A stretch of 64,000 nt of DNA, from NCBI RefSeq assembly GCF_008868005.1, contig NZ_WAAO01000003.1, positions 62,001-126,000 on the forward strand. Reading direction: 5' to 3'. Shown here one piece after another: positions 52,127 through 60,764 of the stretch. This DNA is from Microbacterium algeriense (lineage in GTDB: Bacteria; Actinomycetota; Actinomycetes; Actinomycetales; Microbacteriaceae). The translations under genes were made by a program, and so were the position numbers. Position 1 is the stretch's first letter, and the number at the start of each line of letters is the position of its first letter. The notes under the pieces are model-generated. The model was not told the origin of the DNA. It searched no databases and saw only the letters and a program-made list of their open reading frames with translations.

Positions 52127-53395
52127 TCAGTTGGTGCGGGTGATCAGGTTGTCCGCGCCGTACACGTACGTGCCGATCGAGGCACCCTGCGGGTCGCCGT
52201 TCTCGTCGAACGTGATCTCGCCGGAGTAGCCGTCGTAGTCGGCGGTGCCTCCGTCGTTGATGATCTTCGCGCACTCGGCGAAGCTGGTGCACTTCTCGCC
52301 GTCACCGGAGCCGCCGGAGACCTCGGCCATCTTGGCCGCGATGTCCGCGCCCTCGGTCGATCCTGCGGCGAGAGAGGCGAGCGCGACGAGGACGACGGCG
52401 TCGTAGGCCTCGGCCGCGTAGGTGAAGTCGTTGACCTCGGGGTTGCCCTCACCCGTCCAGAACGTCTGCAGACGGTCGGTGAAGTCGTCCTCGAGCGCCG
52501 GTCCGGGCTTGGTGCCCTGGGCGCCCTCGAGCGAGAACGGGAAGTTGGTGTCGGGCGACGAGCCGTAGTCCGACAGGTTGCCGTCCACCAGGTAGAACTT
52601 GTCCGGCGAGATGCCCGCGTTGACCAGCAGCGGGGCGATGGTCTTGAACTGGTCGAACGACACGATCGCGACGGCGTCGGGGTTCTGCGCCTTGATGGTC
52701 TCGACCTGCGCGTCGAACTGACCGTCACCGACGTTGTACGACGCGTCGGCGACGACCTCGCCGCCAGCGCCCTCGAACGTCGACTTGATGTTGTCGAACA
52801 GACCCGTGCCGTAGGCGTCGTTCTGGTAGATGACGCCCAGCGTCTTGTGTCCGTCTTCGGCGATCAGGTTGCCGAGCACCTCGCCCTGCAGCAGGTCGCT
52901 GGGAGCGGTGCGGAAGTAGAGGCCGTTGTCGTCCCAGTCGGTGAAGTCGGGGCCTGTGTTCGAGGCGGAGATCTGCAGGATGCCTGCGGAGACGTTGCCG
53001 TCGAGGATCAGACGGGAGACGCCCGATGCCGCCGCGCCGACGATGGCGCTCACGCCGGCACTCTGGAGCTTGGTGATCGAGGTCTCGTACGCCTTCGTGT
53101 CGGTGTCGCCCTCGTCTTCCGCTGTCAGCTCGATCGTGACGCCGGCGTCGGCGTCGTTGACCTCCTTGACCGCGAGTCCGACGCCGGACTCCATCGGCGG
53201 GCCGAGGAACGACAGCGATCCGGTCTGCGGCAGCAGCGAACCCAGCTTGAGGGTGAGGTCGGCGGACGATCCGCCACCGTCCGACGGCTCGTCCGATGGC
53301 GTGCTGCTGCAACCTGCGATGACCATCGCCGAGGCGCTCAGCAGCGCGACTCCAGCGAGGATCTTGGCGCTGCGCGAGCGCGTGAATGCGGTCAT
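52127..53395 (-). CDS. livJ: Branched-chain amino acid-type substrate-binding lipoprotein
   Basis: A 422-aa exported binding protein. The signal peptide ends in a lipobox (SASAMVIAGCSS, Cys at about 29), then a Ser/Gly/Asp linker. The type-I periplasmic-binding fold follows: LGSLLPQTGSLSFLGPPMES, VSAIVGAAASGVSRLILDGN, VLGNLIAEDGHKTLGVIYQN, AVAIVSFDQFKTIAPLLVNA and FTYAAEAYDAVVLVALASLA. It captures the substrate for LivHMGF and is lipid-anchored. It is encoded convergently to that operon, so it has its own promoter. AAGGGAG 5 nt upstream sets the start. Confidence 0.93.
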   Translation of the reverse strand: MTAFTRSRSAKILAGVALLSASAMVIAGCSSTPSDEPSDGGGSSADLTLKLGSLLPQTGSLSFLGPPMESGVGLAVKEVNDADAGVTIELTAEDEGDTDTKAYETSITKLQSAGVSAIVGAAASGVSRLILDGNVSAGILQISASNTGPDFTDWDDNGLYFRTAPSDLLQGEVLGNLIAEDGHKTLGVIYQNDAYGTGLFDNIKSTFEGAGGEVVADASYNVGDGQFDAQVETIKAQNPDAVAIVSFDQFKTIAPLLVNAGISPDKFYLVDGNLSDYGSSPDTNFPFSLEGAQGTKPGPALEDDFTDRLQTFWTGEGNPEVNDFTYAAEAYDAVVLVALASLAAGSTEGADIAAKMAEVSGGSGDGEKCTSFAECAKIINDGGTADYDGYSGEITFDENGDPQGASIGTYVYGADNLITRTN

Positions 53396-53416
53396 GATGC
53401 TCCCTTGCGTGACTGG

Positions 53417-53435
53417 CCGTGGATTGTGACCACGG
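53417..53435. promoter_or_regulatory. Inverted repeat in the livJ leader
   Basis: CCGTGG / CCACGG, 6-bp arms around 7 bp (ATTGTGA), 22 nt before the livJ start. It could be an operator or a small hairpin; evidence is weak. Confidence 0.3.
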
Positions 53436-53539
53436 TCGGGTGCTCTAACACTAGGACCGAAAGGTCTCGCGTAGGGGTCACCGATGTTTCGGTGCGTTAA
53501 CGATCCGACACCGGGTTCCTGGCGGGCTGAGCCCCCGGT

Positions 53540-54469
53540 TCAGACGAGTTCCGGCTGCACGCTCCTCCGGCCGCGCCGTGCGGCCAGGAGCAGGTCGACG
53601 ACGAAGATGCCGATCGCGATCCACACGATGATGAAGCCCGCCCATCTCTCCGGCGGCATCGGCTCGTGCAGCACGGCCACGCCGATGAGGAACTGCATGA
53701 CGGGCGTGATGAACTGGATCATCCCGATCACGGTGAGGTCGATGCGCCGGGTCCCCGCGGCGAACAGCAGCAGCGGCACGGCCGTGGCGACGCCGGCGAA
53801 GGCGAGGAGCAGGGCGTGCGGCCATCCGTTCGCGCCCATCGTGATGCCGGTCGTCTGCGCGACGAGGACGAGCTGGACCACGGCGATCGGGATGAGCCAG
53901 AAGGACTCCAGAGTCAGACCGCTCACGGCGTCGACCGCCGGGCCGATCTTCTTCTTGATGAGTCCGTAGACGCCGAAGGACGCTGTCAGCGACAGCGCGA
54001 TCCACGGGAACTGCCGGTAGGCGACGACGATCACGATGACGGCGACCGCCGCGATGGCGATGGCGGCCCACTGCAGCCGCCGGATGCGCTCCTTCAGCAC
54101 GAAGACGCCCAGCAGCACGGTCGTGATCGGGTTGATGAAGTAGCCCAGGCTCGTCTCGACGACGTTGCCGCTGAGCGTCCCGATCAGGAACACCTGCCAG
54201 TTGACGTAGATCAGCAGACCGGCCAGCGCCGTCCAGCCCAGCAGCCTCGGCTGCCGCAGGATCACGCCGAACGCCGCCCAGCCGCGCGTGACCGTGAGCA
54301 GCAGCACGCAGAAGACGAACGACAGCAGCACCCGCCATGCGACCACCTCCCACGGACCGGTCGGGACGAGGAGCAGGAAGTAGAGAGGGAGCACACCCCA
54401 GAGCAGGTAGGCGGCTCCGGCATACGCGACGCCCGCGGTCTGCGTGGCGCGGGGAGACTCGAGGGGCAC
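53540..54469 (-). CDS. rarD: EamA family transporter RarD
   Basis: A 309-aa ten-span membrane protein of the drug/metabolite transporter superfamily. The RarD subgroup is recognised from GVAYAGAAYLLWGVLPLYFL, YVNWQVFLIGTLSGNVVETS, LGYFINPITTVLLGVFVLKE and the second-half QFITPVMQFLIGVAVLHEPM. RarD proteins are often annotated as chloramphenicol-sensitivity factors; the true substrate is not known. The GTG start is favoured by TAGGGT 6 nt upstream (leaderless type). The gene stands between livJ and groES on the same strand, with a hairpin upstream. Confidence 0.92.
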   Translation of the reverse strand: MPLESPRATQTAGVAYAGAAYLLWGVLPLYFLLLVPTGPWEVVAWRVLLSFVFCVLLLTVTRGWAAFGVILRQPRLLGWTALAGLLIYVNWQVFLIGTLSGNVVETSLGYFINPITTVLLGVFVLKERIRRLQWAAIAIAAVAVIVIVVAYRQFPWIALSLTASFGVYGLIKKKIGPAVDAVSGLTLESFWLIPIAVVQLVLVAQTTGITMGANGWPHALLLAFAGVATAVPLLLFAAGTRRIDLTVIGMIQFITPVMQFLIGVAVLHEPMPPERWAGFIIVWIAIGIFVVDLLLAARRGRRSVQPELV

Positions 54470-54475
54470 CGCACA

Positions 54476-54481
54476 ACCCTA
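54476..54481 (-). promoter_or_regulatory. Leaderless -10 box of rarD
   Basis: TAGGGT on the minus strand, 6 nt before the GTG start at 54469. Confidence 0.55.
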
Positions 54482-54564
54482 TGCCCGAGTCGAGGTCCGC
54501 AAATCCCCGCGACGGGCTCGCCGGGAGAAGTTGGCAGGAAAGGGATGCCCGGTGGCGGAACGCG

Positions 54565-54603
54565 GAAGGGGGCCCGGATGCGATACGCATCCGGGCCCCC
54601 TTC
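54565..54603 (-). terminator. Long hairpin terminator downstream of groES
   Basis: An 18-bp perfect stem (GAAGGGGGCCCGGATGCG and its complement) with a 3-nt loop (ATA), between groES and rarD. Confidence 0.85.
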
Positions 54604-54653
54604 GAGGACCTCGATCCCGCCCCTCAGAGGAGACGGGAATCAGGTTCCGCAAA

Positions 54654-54950
54654 TCAGCGGACGACGACCGCCAGGACGTCGCGAGCCGACAGGACGAGGA
54701 ACTCGTCTGCGCCGAACTTCACCTCGGTGCCGCCGTACTTGCTGTAGAGCACGCGGTCGCCGACGGCGACGTCGAGCGGAACACGGTTGCCGTTGTCGTC
54801 GATGCGGCCGGGGCCGACCGCCACGACCTCGCCCTCCTGGGGCTTCTCCTTGGCGGTGTCGGGGATGACCAGGCCACTGGCGGTGGTCTGCTCGGCCTCG
54901 ACCTGCTTGATGACGATGCGGTCCTCGAGCGGCTTGATGGAAACCGACAC
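54654..54950 (-). CDS. groES: Co-chaperonin GroES
   Basis: A 98-aa co-chaperonin that caps GroEL and helps fold proteins. It begins [20 protein letters not shown] (GTG start) and contains the mobile loop [20 protein letters not shown] and [14 protein letters not shown]. Length is normal. Two CIRCE operators flank its promoter, so it should be repressed by HrcA and induced by heat. There is no groEL downstream; a strong terminator and rarD follow. GroEL must be encoded elsewhere, as is common in actinobacteria with several chaperonin genes. Confidence 0.97.
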   Translation of the reverse strand: MSVSIKPLEDRIVIKQVEAEQTTASGLVIPDTAKEKPQEGEVVAVGPGRIDDNGNRVPLDVAVGDRVLYSKYGGTEVKFGADEFLVLSARDVLAVVVR

Positions 54951-54990
54951 GGTCTACCTCTTCTTTCTTGACGCTGACACGAAAGACTTG

Positions 54991-55017
54991 TTCGCACTCT
55001 CAACCCGAGAGTGCTAA
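54991..55017. promoter_or_regulatory. CIRCE operator 1 (HrcA site)
   Basis: TTCGCACTC - 9 bp - GAGTGCTAA; the consensus is TTAGCACTC-N9-GAGTGCTAA and only one base differs. It lies just downstream of the predicted transcription start of groES. Confidence 0.93.
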
Positions 55018-55021
55018 TGCC

Positions 55022-55051
55022 AGTGTAGGCGGTCGGCTGGCACTCATGCAA
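55022..55051 (-). promoter_or_regulatory. groES promoter
   Basis: TTGCAT (55046-55051) and TACACT (55022-55027) on the minus strand, 18 bp apart, overlapped by CIRCE 2 and followed by CIRCE 1. Confidence 0.65.
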
Positions 55052-55063
55052 TGCGAGTGCCAG
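55037..55063. promoter_or_regulatory. CIRCE operator 2 (HrcA site)
   Basis: CTGGCACTC - 9 bp - GAGTGCCAG, a perfect palindrome of the CIRCE type with changed outer bases; it covers the -35 region of groES. Confidence 0.85.
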
Positions 55064-55096
55064 CGCACCGCGTAGGTCGGCTCCGCGCCGGGGAAT

Positions 55097-55102
55097 TAGG
55101 CT
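55097..55102 (+). promoter_or_regulatory. Leaderless -10 box of the methyltransferase gene
   Basis: TAGGCT, 6 nt before a GTG at 55109; this supports GTG over the ATG two codons later. Confidence 0.55.
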
Positions 55103-55108
55103 GAGGAC

Positions 55109-56317
55109 GTGGAGATGTCCGAGCTGCGCGCGCTGCTGACCCCCGTGGGCCTGGAACTGCTCGACAGCCTGGGGCCGATCGAGGACATCGCCGAGGTCGC
55201 ACGCGCCGTCTCCCGACTGCGCGCCGACGGACACTCCCCCGAACTCGTCTCGGCCGTCGTCGGGCAGGCGCATCTGCGCGCGAAGGCCACCGCCAAGTTC
55301 GGCCCCTTCGCCGCACGCATGCTCTTCACCCGCGCCGGCCTCGAGCAGGCGACGAGGCTCGCCGTGGCCGCGCGCCACGCGCAGCGCATCCGCCAGGCGG
55401 GCTTCACGGGCGTCGCCGACCTCGGCTGCGGCATCGGAGGCGACGCGCTCGCCTTCGCCGGCGCCGGCCTGGACGTGCTCGCCGTCGACGCCGACGAGGT
55501 CACCTCCGCCATCGCGGCGTACAACCTCGCGCCCTTCGGTGCCGCCGCCCAGGTGCGTCACGCCACCGCCGAAGAGGCACTCCCCGAAGCGGAGGCCTCG
55601 GGGGCACGCGCCATCTGGATGGATCCGGCTCGGCGCACGTCCGGCCACAGCGAGACCCGACGGGTGTCCTCCGACGGCTACTCGCCCTCCCTGGACTGGG
55701 CGTTCGACGTCGCAGCACGCGTGCCGACCGGGATCAAGCTCGGTCCAGGGCACGACCGCGACGCGCTGCCCGCCGACGCCGAGGCGCAGTGGGTGAGCGC
55801 CGACGGCAGCGTGGTGGAGCTCGTCGTGTGGAGCGGAGCGCTCGCTCGGGAAGGCGTCCGCCGCGCGGCGCTGGTGATCCGCGGTGACCGCTCGCACGAG
55901 ATGACCGCTCCCGCGGACACCGTCGACGAGCCGGTCCGGGAGCTGGGGGCGTTCCTGCACGAACCGGACGGCGCCGTCATCCGCGCCCGGCTGATCGGCG
56001 ACGTGGCCCGCAGCCTCGACGCCGGAATGCTCGACCGGCACATCGCCTATCTGACCTCCGATGCCGCGGTGACCAGTCCGTTCGTGCAGTCGTTCCGTGT
56101 GCGCGAGACGATGGCGGCGAATCCCAAGGCCATCAGCGCCGCGCTCAAGGCGCACGGGATCGGCCGTCTCGAGATCAAGAAGCGCGGCGTCGACATCGAC
56201 CCCGCCGCGTTCCGCAGGAAGCTGGCCCTCCGAGGCGACCAGGAGGCGACGCTGATCCTCGCCCGCATCGGCGACCAGCGCCGCGCGATCCTCGCCGACC
56301 GCATCCCCTCCCCCTGA
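55109..56317 (+). CDS. SAM-dependent methyltransferase with THUMP-like domain
   Basis: A 402-aa protein. An N-terminal helical part (residues 1-95; LVSAVVGQAHLRAKATAKFG) precedes a Rossmann methyltransferase domain with FTGVADLGCGIGGDALAFAG (SAM motif I) and LAVDADEVTSAIAAYNLAPF. IWMDPARRTSG lies at the place of the catalytic NPP-like motif and points to an RNA or DNA base target. The C-terminal part (about 310-400; AISAALKAHGIGRLEIKKRG) is the THUMP-like domain seen in such proteins. The substrate is unknown; rRNA or tRNA is plausible. The start is GTG, leaderless; ATG 55115 is an alternative. Confidence 0.85.
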   Translation: MEMSELRALLTPVGLELLDSLGPIEDIAEVARAVSRLRADGHSPELVSAVVGQAHLRAKATAKFGPFAARMLFTRAGLEQATRLAVAARHAQRIRQAGFTGVADLGCGIGGDALAFAGAGLDVLAVDADEVTSAIAAYNLAPFGAAAQVRHATAEEALPEAEASGARAIWMDPARRTSGHSETRRVSSDGYSPSLDWAFDVAARVPTGIKLGPGHDRDALPADAEAQWVSADGSVVELVVWSGALAREGVRRAALVIRGDRSHEMTAPADTVDEPVRELGAFLHEPDGAVIRARLIGDVARSLDAGMLDRHIAYLTSDAAVTSPFVQSFRVRETMAANPKAISAALKAHGIGRLEIKKRGVDIDPAAFRRKLALRGDQEATLILARIGDQRRAILADRIPSP

Positions 56318-56488
56318 CTCCCCCTCCTCCTCTCCTCCTCCTCCCCCCTCCCTCCTTCCGCCGAGTGCACGGGATGTCGCCGAATGCACGGGATCCTCGC
56401 GCGGCCAAGCCGTGCACTCGACGCGAAGCCGTGCACTCGACGACGGAGGAGGGGGAGGGAGGGAGGGGAGGGAGGGGGAGGGGGGAGA
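56318..56488. repeat. Composite inverted repeat bracketed by polypyrimidine and polypurine tracts
   Basis: 56318-56358 is almost purely C/T and 56444-56488 almost purely G/A on the plus strand, so they can pair. Between them are two copies each of a short element in opposite senses: GAGTGCACGGG (56363-56373) and GAATGCACGGG (56382-56392), then CCGTGCACTCGACG (56410-56423) and CCGTGCACTCGACG (56429-56442). The whole gap between the methyltransferase and the next gene is this structure. It may act as a terminator between converging genes. Confidence 0.7.
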
Positions 56489-56493
56489 TGGGG

Positions 56494-57630
56494 TCAGCGG
56501 TCGGGGGTGGAGACCTCGATGGGGTCGCCGGGAGGGGCCTGCACCACGACGGAGGCGGGGGGACCCGGGGGCGGGGCGGTGATGGTGAGGTAGGGAGTCT
56601 GCTGAGTCGTGAACTTCAGCTCGAGCACCGCCGCTTGGTCCGGATCGGTGTCCAGCACCTCGGTGCGGAGCCCGTTCGACACCGCCGTCTCCAGCGGCTC
56701 GCACTCCATCAGCCCCGCGTCGGCCGCATCCACGACGAGGCACCGCAGTGTGGACCCCTGCTCCGAGACCCGGTCGGCCACCCAGACCGGTGCGCCACGG
56801 AACGTGCCGACGATGGAGACCCCGAGCTGATAGCCCTGCGCGACGAGCGACTCCGCTCTGGCGAGCTCCTCCCCCTCGAACTGCCAGGAGAGCATCGAGG
56901 TCGACGTCCACCGCTGGATGCCGACCATCGGCTCCCCCGTCGTGGACAGGAGCATCGTGGCGTAGAGGACGCCGCCCTCTTCGGCCTCGTCTCCGGGTGG
57001 CAGGGCGAGCGACGCGGTCAGACCGCGCTCGATCTCGTCGGAGGGCAGGCAGTCGGTCTGCGACTGCTCGTCGAGGTCCAGGATCAGGCAGTGGATGTCG
57101 CCGCCGTCCTGGGTGGCGTACCAGGCGAGCGCACCGTCCCTCTCCGCGATCGCCCGCACGGATCCCTGGTCGAACGCGTCGGCGGACAGCTCCGCGCGTC
57201 GCTGCTGCTGATCCTCGGTCAGCGGGATGCCGTCGACCCGCGGGGCGAACAGCGCCCAGCCGGCACCCGTGCCCGCGGCGAGCAGGAGCGCCGCTGTGAC
57301 GACTGCGGCCGCATGCCGTCGCAGCGACCGCACCGGCGTCTCGGACTGCTCGTCGACGGAGGGTGCGCCCGGCTCGGCTTCGCGGAGGGGACCGGCGGCA
57401 TCCGCACCGCCACCCGACGACCGTTCCTCCGCGACGGTCGAGTGCGGCTCGGAGGTCGGTTCCGGCCGCGCCGAGGATGACGCGTCCTCCACCGGAGGGG
57501 TCGTCGATCGTCCGGCCTGCTCGAGCTCGCGAAGCCGCCGCGCCTCGATGTCGGTCAGGGCGCCGCCGTGCGGGCCGTACGCCTTCCGCTGCAGGGCACG
57601 GAGCTCTTCGGGCTCAGTCCCCGCCGGCAC
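56494..57630 (-). CDS. Hypothetical single-span membrane protein, tandem paralogue 1
   Basis: A 378-aa protein of unknown function. A cytoplasmic N-terminus opens PEELRALQRKAYGPHGGALT and then IEARRLRELE, followed by an acidic, low-complexity stretch. A membrane span (about 107-127; AAAVVTAALLLAAGTGAGWA) leads to an extracytoplasmic domain of about 240 residues with two Cys pairs (HCLILDL...DCLPSDE; LRCLVVDA...MECEPLE). It ends in a Pro/Val-rich tail. Layout and key phrases match the next upstream gene, so they arose by duplication. It starts at a GTG 17 nt inside the end of that gene. Confidence 0.75.
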   Translation of the reverse strand: MPAGTEPEELRALQRKAYGPHGGALTDIEARRLRELEQAGRSTTPPVEDASSSARPEPTSEPHSTVAEERSSGGGADAAGPLREAEPGAPSVDEQSETPVRSLRRHAAAVVTAALLLAAGTGAGWALFAPRVDGIPLTEDQQQRRAELSADAFDQGSVRAIAERDGALAWYATQDGGDIHCLILDLDEQSQTDCLPSDEIERGLTASLALPPGDEAEEGGVLYATMLLSTTGEPMVGIQRWTSTSMLSWQFEGEELARAESLVAQGYQLGVSIVGTFRGAPVWVADRVSEQGSTLRCLVVDAADAGLMECEPLETAVSNGLRTEVLDTDPDQAAVLELKFTTQQTPYLTITAPPPGPPASVVVQAPPGDPIEVSTPDR

Positions 57631-58735
57631 CGACGACGCCTTCCTCCCGCGTGATGACGAGATACGTCGGCCCCCGGTTCGACCGCATCTCGAGATGTGT
57701 CACGCCGCCGGTCTCGGCGTCGACGACGTTGAGGACGAGGCTCGAGGACTCCTCCTGCATCGTCTCCGGATCGGCGCAGGTCACGGGATCGTCCGGCGCG
57801 GAGCCGCCGTAGATCAGACACGGATTCTGCGTCTCGGTCTGGATCCCCGACCACACCGGCACGTCGTCGTCGTAGCCGACCACCCACAGCGAGTTCGCGT
57901 CGAAGCCGTCGTCGACCAGGCGCTCCGCGATCAGCGCCTCCTCGTCGTTCGCGTAGGTGATGCCGCTGATCCCGGTGTCGTAGTCGTACGCGCTCACGGC
58001 GACAGCGGGCTCGCCCGCCGCGGTCAGCAGCATCTGCACGGCGACCTGGCGCTGCCGGTCGTCGTCGGCGTCGACGGTGATCGAGCCGTAGATGCCCGTG
58101 GTGGCCACCGTCTCGGTCCGGTCGCAGCTCGGCTGGGTGACGTCTCCCGTGCTCAGGATCAGGCACGTGCGGGACCGCTCGTCCTTGGTCGCGGTCCAGA
58201 CCACCGTGCCCTCTTCGACGGCGACCGCGCGCACCGATCCGGAGTCGTAGTCGCCGCTGGCGAGCAGGTCGTTCTGCCACTCCTGCTGTTCGGCGGTCAG
58301 TGCGACCGGCGCTGGAGCGGACACCGCCGATGCCGCCCATCCGATCCCCACGCCGGCGAGGAGCGATGCCGCAGCGATGAGCGCGGCCGGGCGCCAATGG
58401 CGCCGCAGCAGGGCCCGTGCGCTGCTGCGGGACGCCGTGTCCGGGAGCCCCGGGTCCGGAGCGATCGGCTGTCCACGGGAATCGGCCTGCTCCTCGGCGA
58501 GCTGAGCGGCATGACCCGCGTCGGCCTCCCCCGTCTCCGCAGCCGTGATGCGCTCGGAGCCGACGGGCCCGCGCAGGGTCGCATCCGCGGCGTCCGTCGT
58601 CTCGGGCGGCCGGGAGAAGCGCCGCTCCTCGAATTCGCGCAGTCGCTCCGCTTCCGCCGCCGTGAGACCGGCGTCTCGCCCGTAGGCCCGCTCCTGCAGC
58701 GAACGCAGCTCCTGGAGGTCGTCCGGGCTCAGCAC
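57614..58735 (-). CDS. Hypothetical single-span membrane protein, tandem paralogue 2
   Basis: A 373-aa protein, paralogue of its downstream neighbour. N-terminal motif DDLQELRSLQERAYGRDAGL then EAERLREFEERR; low-complexity acidic region; span at about 110-135 (WRPAALIAAASLLAGVGIGW); extracytoplasmic domain with EQQEWQNDLLASGDYDSGSV, VVWTATKD and two Cys pairs (RTCLILSTG...PSCDRTE; NPCLIYGG...VTCADPE). Both have the pattern of x-CLIx...x-C x2-E/D. It starts at a GTG 3 nt after the previous stop. Function unknown; perhaps an envelope sensor. Confidence 0.75.
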   Translation of the reverse strand: MLSPDDLQELRSLQERAYGRDAGLTAAEAERLREFEERRFSRPPETTDAADATLRGPVGSERITAAETGEADAGHAAQLAEEQADSRGQPIAPDPGLPDTASRSSARALLRRHWRPAALIAAASLLAGVGIGWAASAVSAPAPVALTAEQQEWQNDLLASGDYDSGSVRAVAVEEGTVVWTATKDERSRTCLILSTGDVTQPSCDRTETVATTGIYGSITVDADDDRQRQVAVQMLLTAAGEPAVAVSAYDYDTGISGITYANDEEALIAERLVDDGFDANSLWVVGYDDDVPVWSGIQTETQNPCLIYGGSAPDDPVTCADPETMQEESSSLVLNVVDAETGGVTHLEMRSNRGPTYLVITREEGVVGAGGD

Positions 58736-58738
58736 GGC

Positions 58739-59215
58739 TCAGCCCAGCTTCTCGAACTGCATTCCGGCCCAGACCAGCCAGCCCAGACTGTAGACGGTCG
58801 CGCACAGTCCGAGGACCAGCGCCCAGCGCGCGATCGCCCTGCTCTCGACGGGCCGCCGCAGCGACATGATCGCCGCGATCACCGCGACGACCGCGACCGG
58901 GATGCCCCAGCCGACGAAGAACGATGCGCCGAGCGCGACGATGGCAGCGAGCAGAGCCCAGGGCGCGAGCCGCGTCTCGTCGACGTCGATCGTTCCGGTC
59001 GTCGGCTCCCACTCCGCCTCTTCGGGCGCATCGATGTCGGGGCCGCTCACCACGACCGGCTCGATGCCGACCGGACCGGTGGGCAGCTTCGTGTAGCCGT
59101 CGCGCGGTGCTCCTGGCAGTCGTGCGGACCGGGCGGGGTGCTCGACCTCCTCGCTGGGCTGCTCGATCCGAGCAGGCGGAGAGGACGGGCCGCGGGGACC
59201 GGAGATGTCGCTCAT
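58739..59215 (-). CDS. DUF4190-like small membrane protein
   Basis: A 158-aa protein with a Pro/Glu-rich cytoplasmic N-terminus ([20 protein letters not shown]) and two membrane spans: [20 protein letters not shown] (plus [20 protein letters not shown]) and [20 protein letters not shown]. The short basic loop [14 protein letters not shown] between them recalls DUF4190. Its ATG overlaps the tsaD stop (ATGA), so it is co-translated with the t6A genes, followed by the two paralogues in the same operon. Function unknown. Confidence 0.75.
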   Translation of the reverse strand: MSDISGPRGPSSPPARIEQPSEEVEHPARSARLPGAPRDGYTKLPTGPVGIEPVVVSGPDIDAPEEAEWEPTTGTIDVDETRLAPWALLAAIVALGASFFVGWGIPVAVVAVIAAIMSLRRPVESRAIARWALVLGLCATVYSLGWLVWAGMQFEKLG

Positions 59216-60279
59216 GCCGGAACCGCCTCGGCGATCTGGATCTCGGTCACGGGAAGGGTCGAATCCGCCCCGAACGCGAGCGTCGACGGATGCCGTCCGG
59301 AGGAGATGAGCTCGGCGGCGAGAGCCGCGATCATCGCGCCGTTGTCGGTGCACAGCGACAGCGGAGGGATGCGCACGGTCACGCCTGCCGCCTCGGCCCG
59401 CGAGAGTGCGACCTCCCGCAGCCGCCGGTTGGCGATCACACCGCCGCCGAGGAGCAGCCGGGGCACGCCGAGGTCCGCGCACGCGGCGAGCGCTTTCGTC
59501 ACGAGCACGTCGACGACCGCCTCACGGAAGCTCGCGGCGACATCGGCGAGCGGCACCTCGACGCCGTCCGCCTCGCAGCGCTCCACCCACCGCGCGACAG
59601 CCGTCTTCAAGCCCGAGAAGGAGAAGTCGTAGCGATGCGCGGCCAGATCGGACGCGCGGGACAGGCCCCGGGGGAAGCGGATCGCGTCGGGGTCGCCGTC
59701 GACGGCGGCGCGGTCGATCTCCGGCCCGCCGGGATAAGGGAGCGACAGCAGCCGTGCCACCTTGTCGAAGGCCTCCCCGGCGGCGTCGTCCATCGTCTCG
59801 CCGAGCAGCTCGACATCGGTGGTGAGGTCGCGGACATGCAGCAGCGAGGTGTGCCCTCCGGAGACGAGCAGCGCGATGGTCGGGTACTCCAGGGGGGCGG
59901 AGTCGGCGGTGAGGATGTCGGCGGCGATGTGCCCGACCAGGTGGTTGACGGCGTACAGCGGTTTGTCGAGGGAGACCGCGAGGCCCTTCGCGGCGCCGAC
60001 TCCCACCATCAGGGCACCGGCGAGTCCCGGACCGCTCGTGACGGCGACGGCGTCGAGCTCGTGCAGCCCCACCCCGGCTTCCGCGAGCGCGGCGTCGATG
60101 GCCGGCTGCAGCGCTTCGAGGTGTGCGCGCGCCGCGACCTCCGGCACGACGCCGCCGTACCTGGCGTGCTCGTCCATGCTCGAGGCGATCGTGTTCGACA
60201 GCAGCGTCCGTCCGCGGACGATGCCGATGCCGGTCTCGTCGCAGCTCGTCTCGATGCCGAGCACCAGGGGTCCGCTCAT
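59212..60279 (-). CDS. tsaD: tRNA N6-adenosine threonylcarbamoyltransferase TsaD
   Basis: A 355-aa ASKHA-fold enzyme that moves threonylcarbamoyl from its adenylate to A37 of ANN-reading tRNAs. It starts [20 protein letters not shown] and has [36 protein letters not shown], the metal-binding NHLVGHI and [15 protein letters not shown], with [15 protein letters not shown] near the end. Its ATG overlaps the rimI stop and its stop overlaps the next gene, both as ATGA. It works with TsaB, which is two genes upstream. Confidence 0.96.
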   Translation of the reverse strand: MSGPLVLGIETSCDETGIGIVRGRTLLSNTIASSMDEHARYGGVVPEVAARAHLEALQPAIDAALAEAGVGLHELDAVAVTSGPGLAGALMVGVGAAKGLAVSLDKPLYAVNHLVGHIAADILTADSAPLEYPTIALLVSGGHTSLLHVRDLTTDVELLGETMDDAAGEAFDKVARLLSLPYPGGPEIDRAAVDGDPDAIRFPRGLSRASDLAAHRYDFSFSGLKTAVARWVERCEADGVEVPLADVAASFREAVVDVLVTKALAACADLGVPRLLLGGGVIANRRLREVALSRAEAAGVTVRIPPLSLCTDNGAMIAALAAELISSGRHPSTLAFGADSTLPVTEIQIAEAVPA

Positions 60280-60764
60280 GCCTTCGCCTCCTCGACGGTC
60301 TCGGCGGAGGCCGCGTGGCGCGGCAGCTCCCGGCGCATCACGATCGCATCCACGTCATCGGGCTGGTAGTAGCGGGGCCGACGGCCGATCTCCCGGAACC
60401 CCTCGGCGATGTACAGCCCTTCCGCGACGGGGTTGTCCGCCCGGACCTCCAGGAAGACCTCCCTGGCGCCTCGCTCGGTCGCAGCGGCCAGCAGCGCACG
60501 CAGGAGGGCACGACCCCTGCCCTGGCCGCGATGCTCGGCGAGGAGCGCGATGGTCTGGATGTCGGCGTCCGCGCTGCCGCGGAGCGCACGCACCCCGCCG
60601 TAGCCGATGACCGCGCCGTCCTGATCGTCGACGAGGTACCGGCCGTGCGGACTCGACAGCTCCGCCGCCATGGTCTCGCGGCTCCACGCATCCGTGGGGA
60701 AGGATCGGTTCTCGATCGCCATGATCGCGTCGAGGTCTGCCGGTGTCGCGTCGCGCAGCGTCAT
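60276..60764 (-). CDS. rimI: Ribosomal protein S18 N-acetyltransferase-like RimI
   Basis: A 162-aa GNAT acetyltransferase. The N-terminus reads [20 protein letters not shown]; the acetyl-CoA loop is [20 protein letters not shown], and the C-terminal [20 protein letters not shown] and [20 protein letters not shown] are typical of RimI. It is expected to acetylate the N-terminal Ala of S18, though actinobacterial copies beside tsaB/tsaD may act on other proteins. Both ends overlap neighbours (ATGA). Confidence 0.92.
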   Translation of the reverse strand: MTLRDATPADLDAIMAIENRSFPTDAWSRETMAAELSSPHGRYLVDDQDGAVIGYGGVRALRGSADADIQTIALLAEHRGQGRGRALLRALLAAATERGAREVFLEVRADNPVAEGLYIAEGFREIGRRPRYYQPDDVDAIVMRRELPRHAASAETVEEAKA

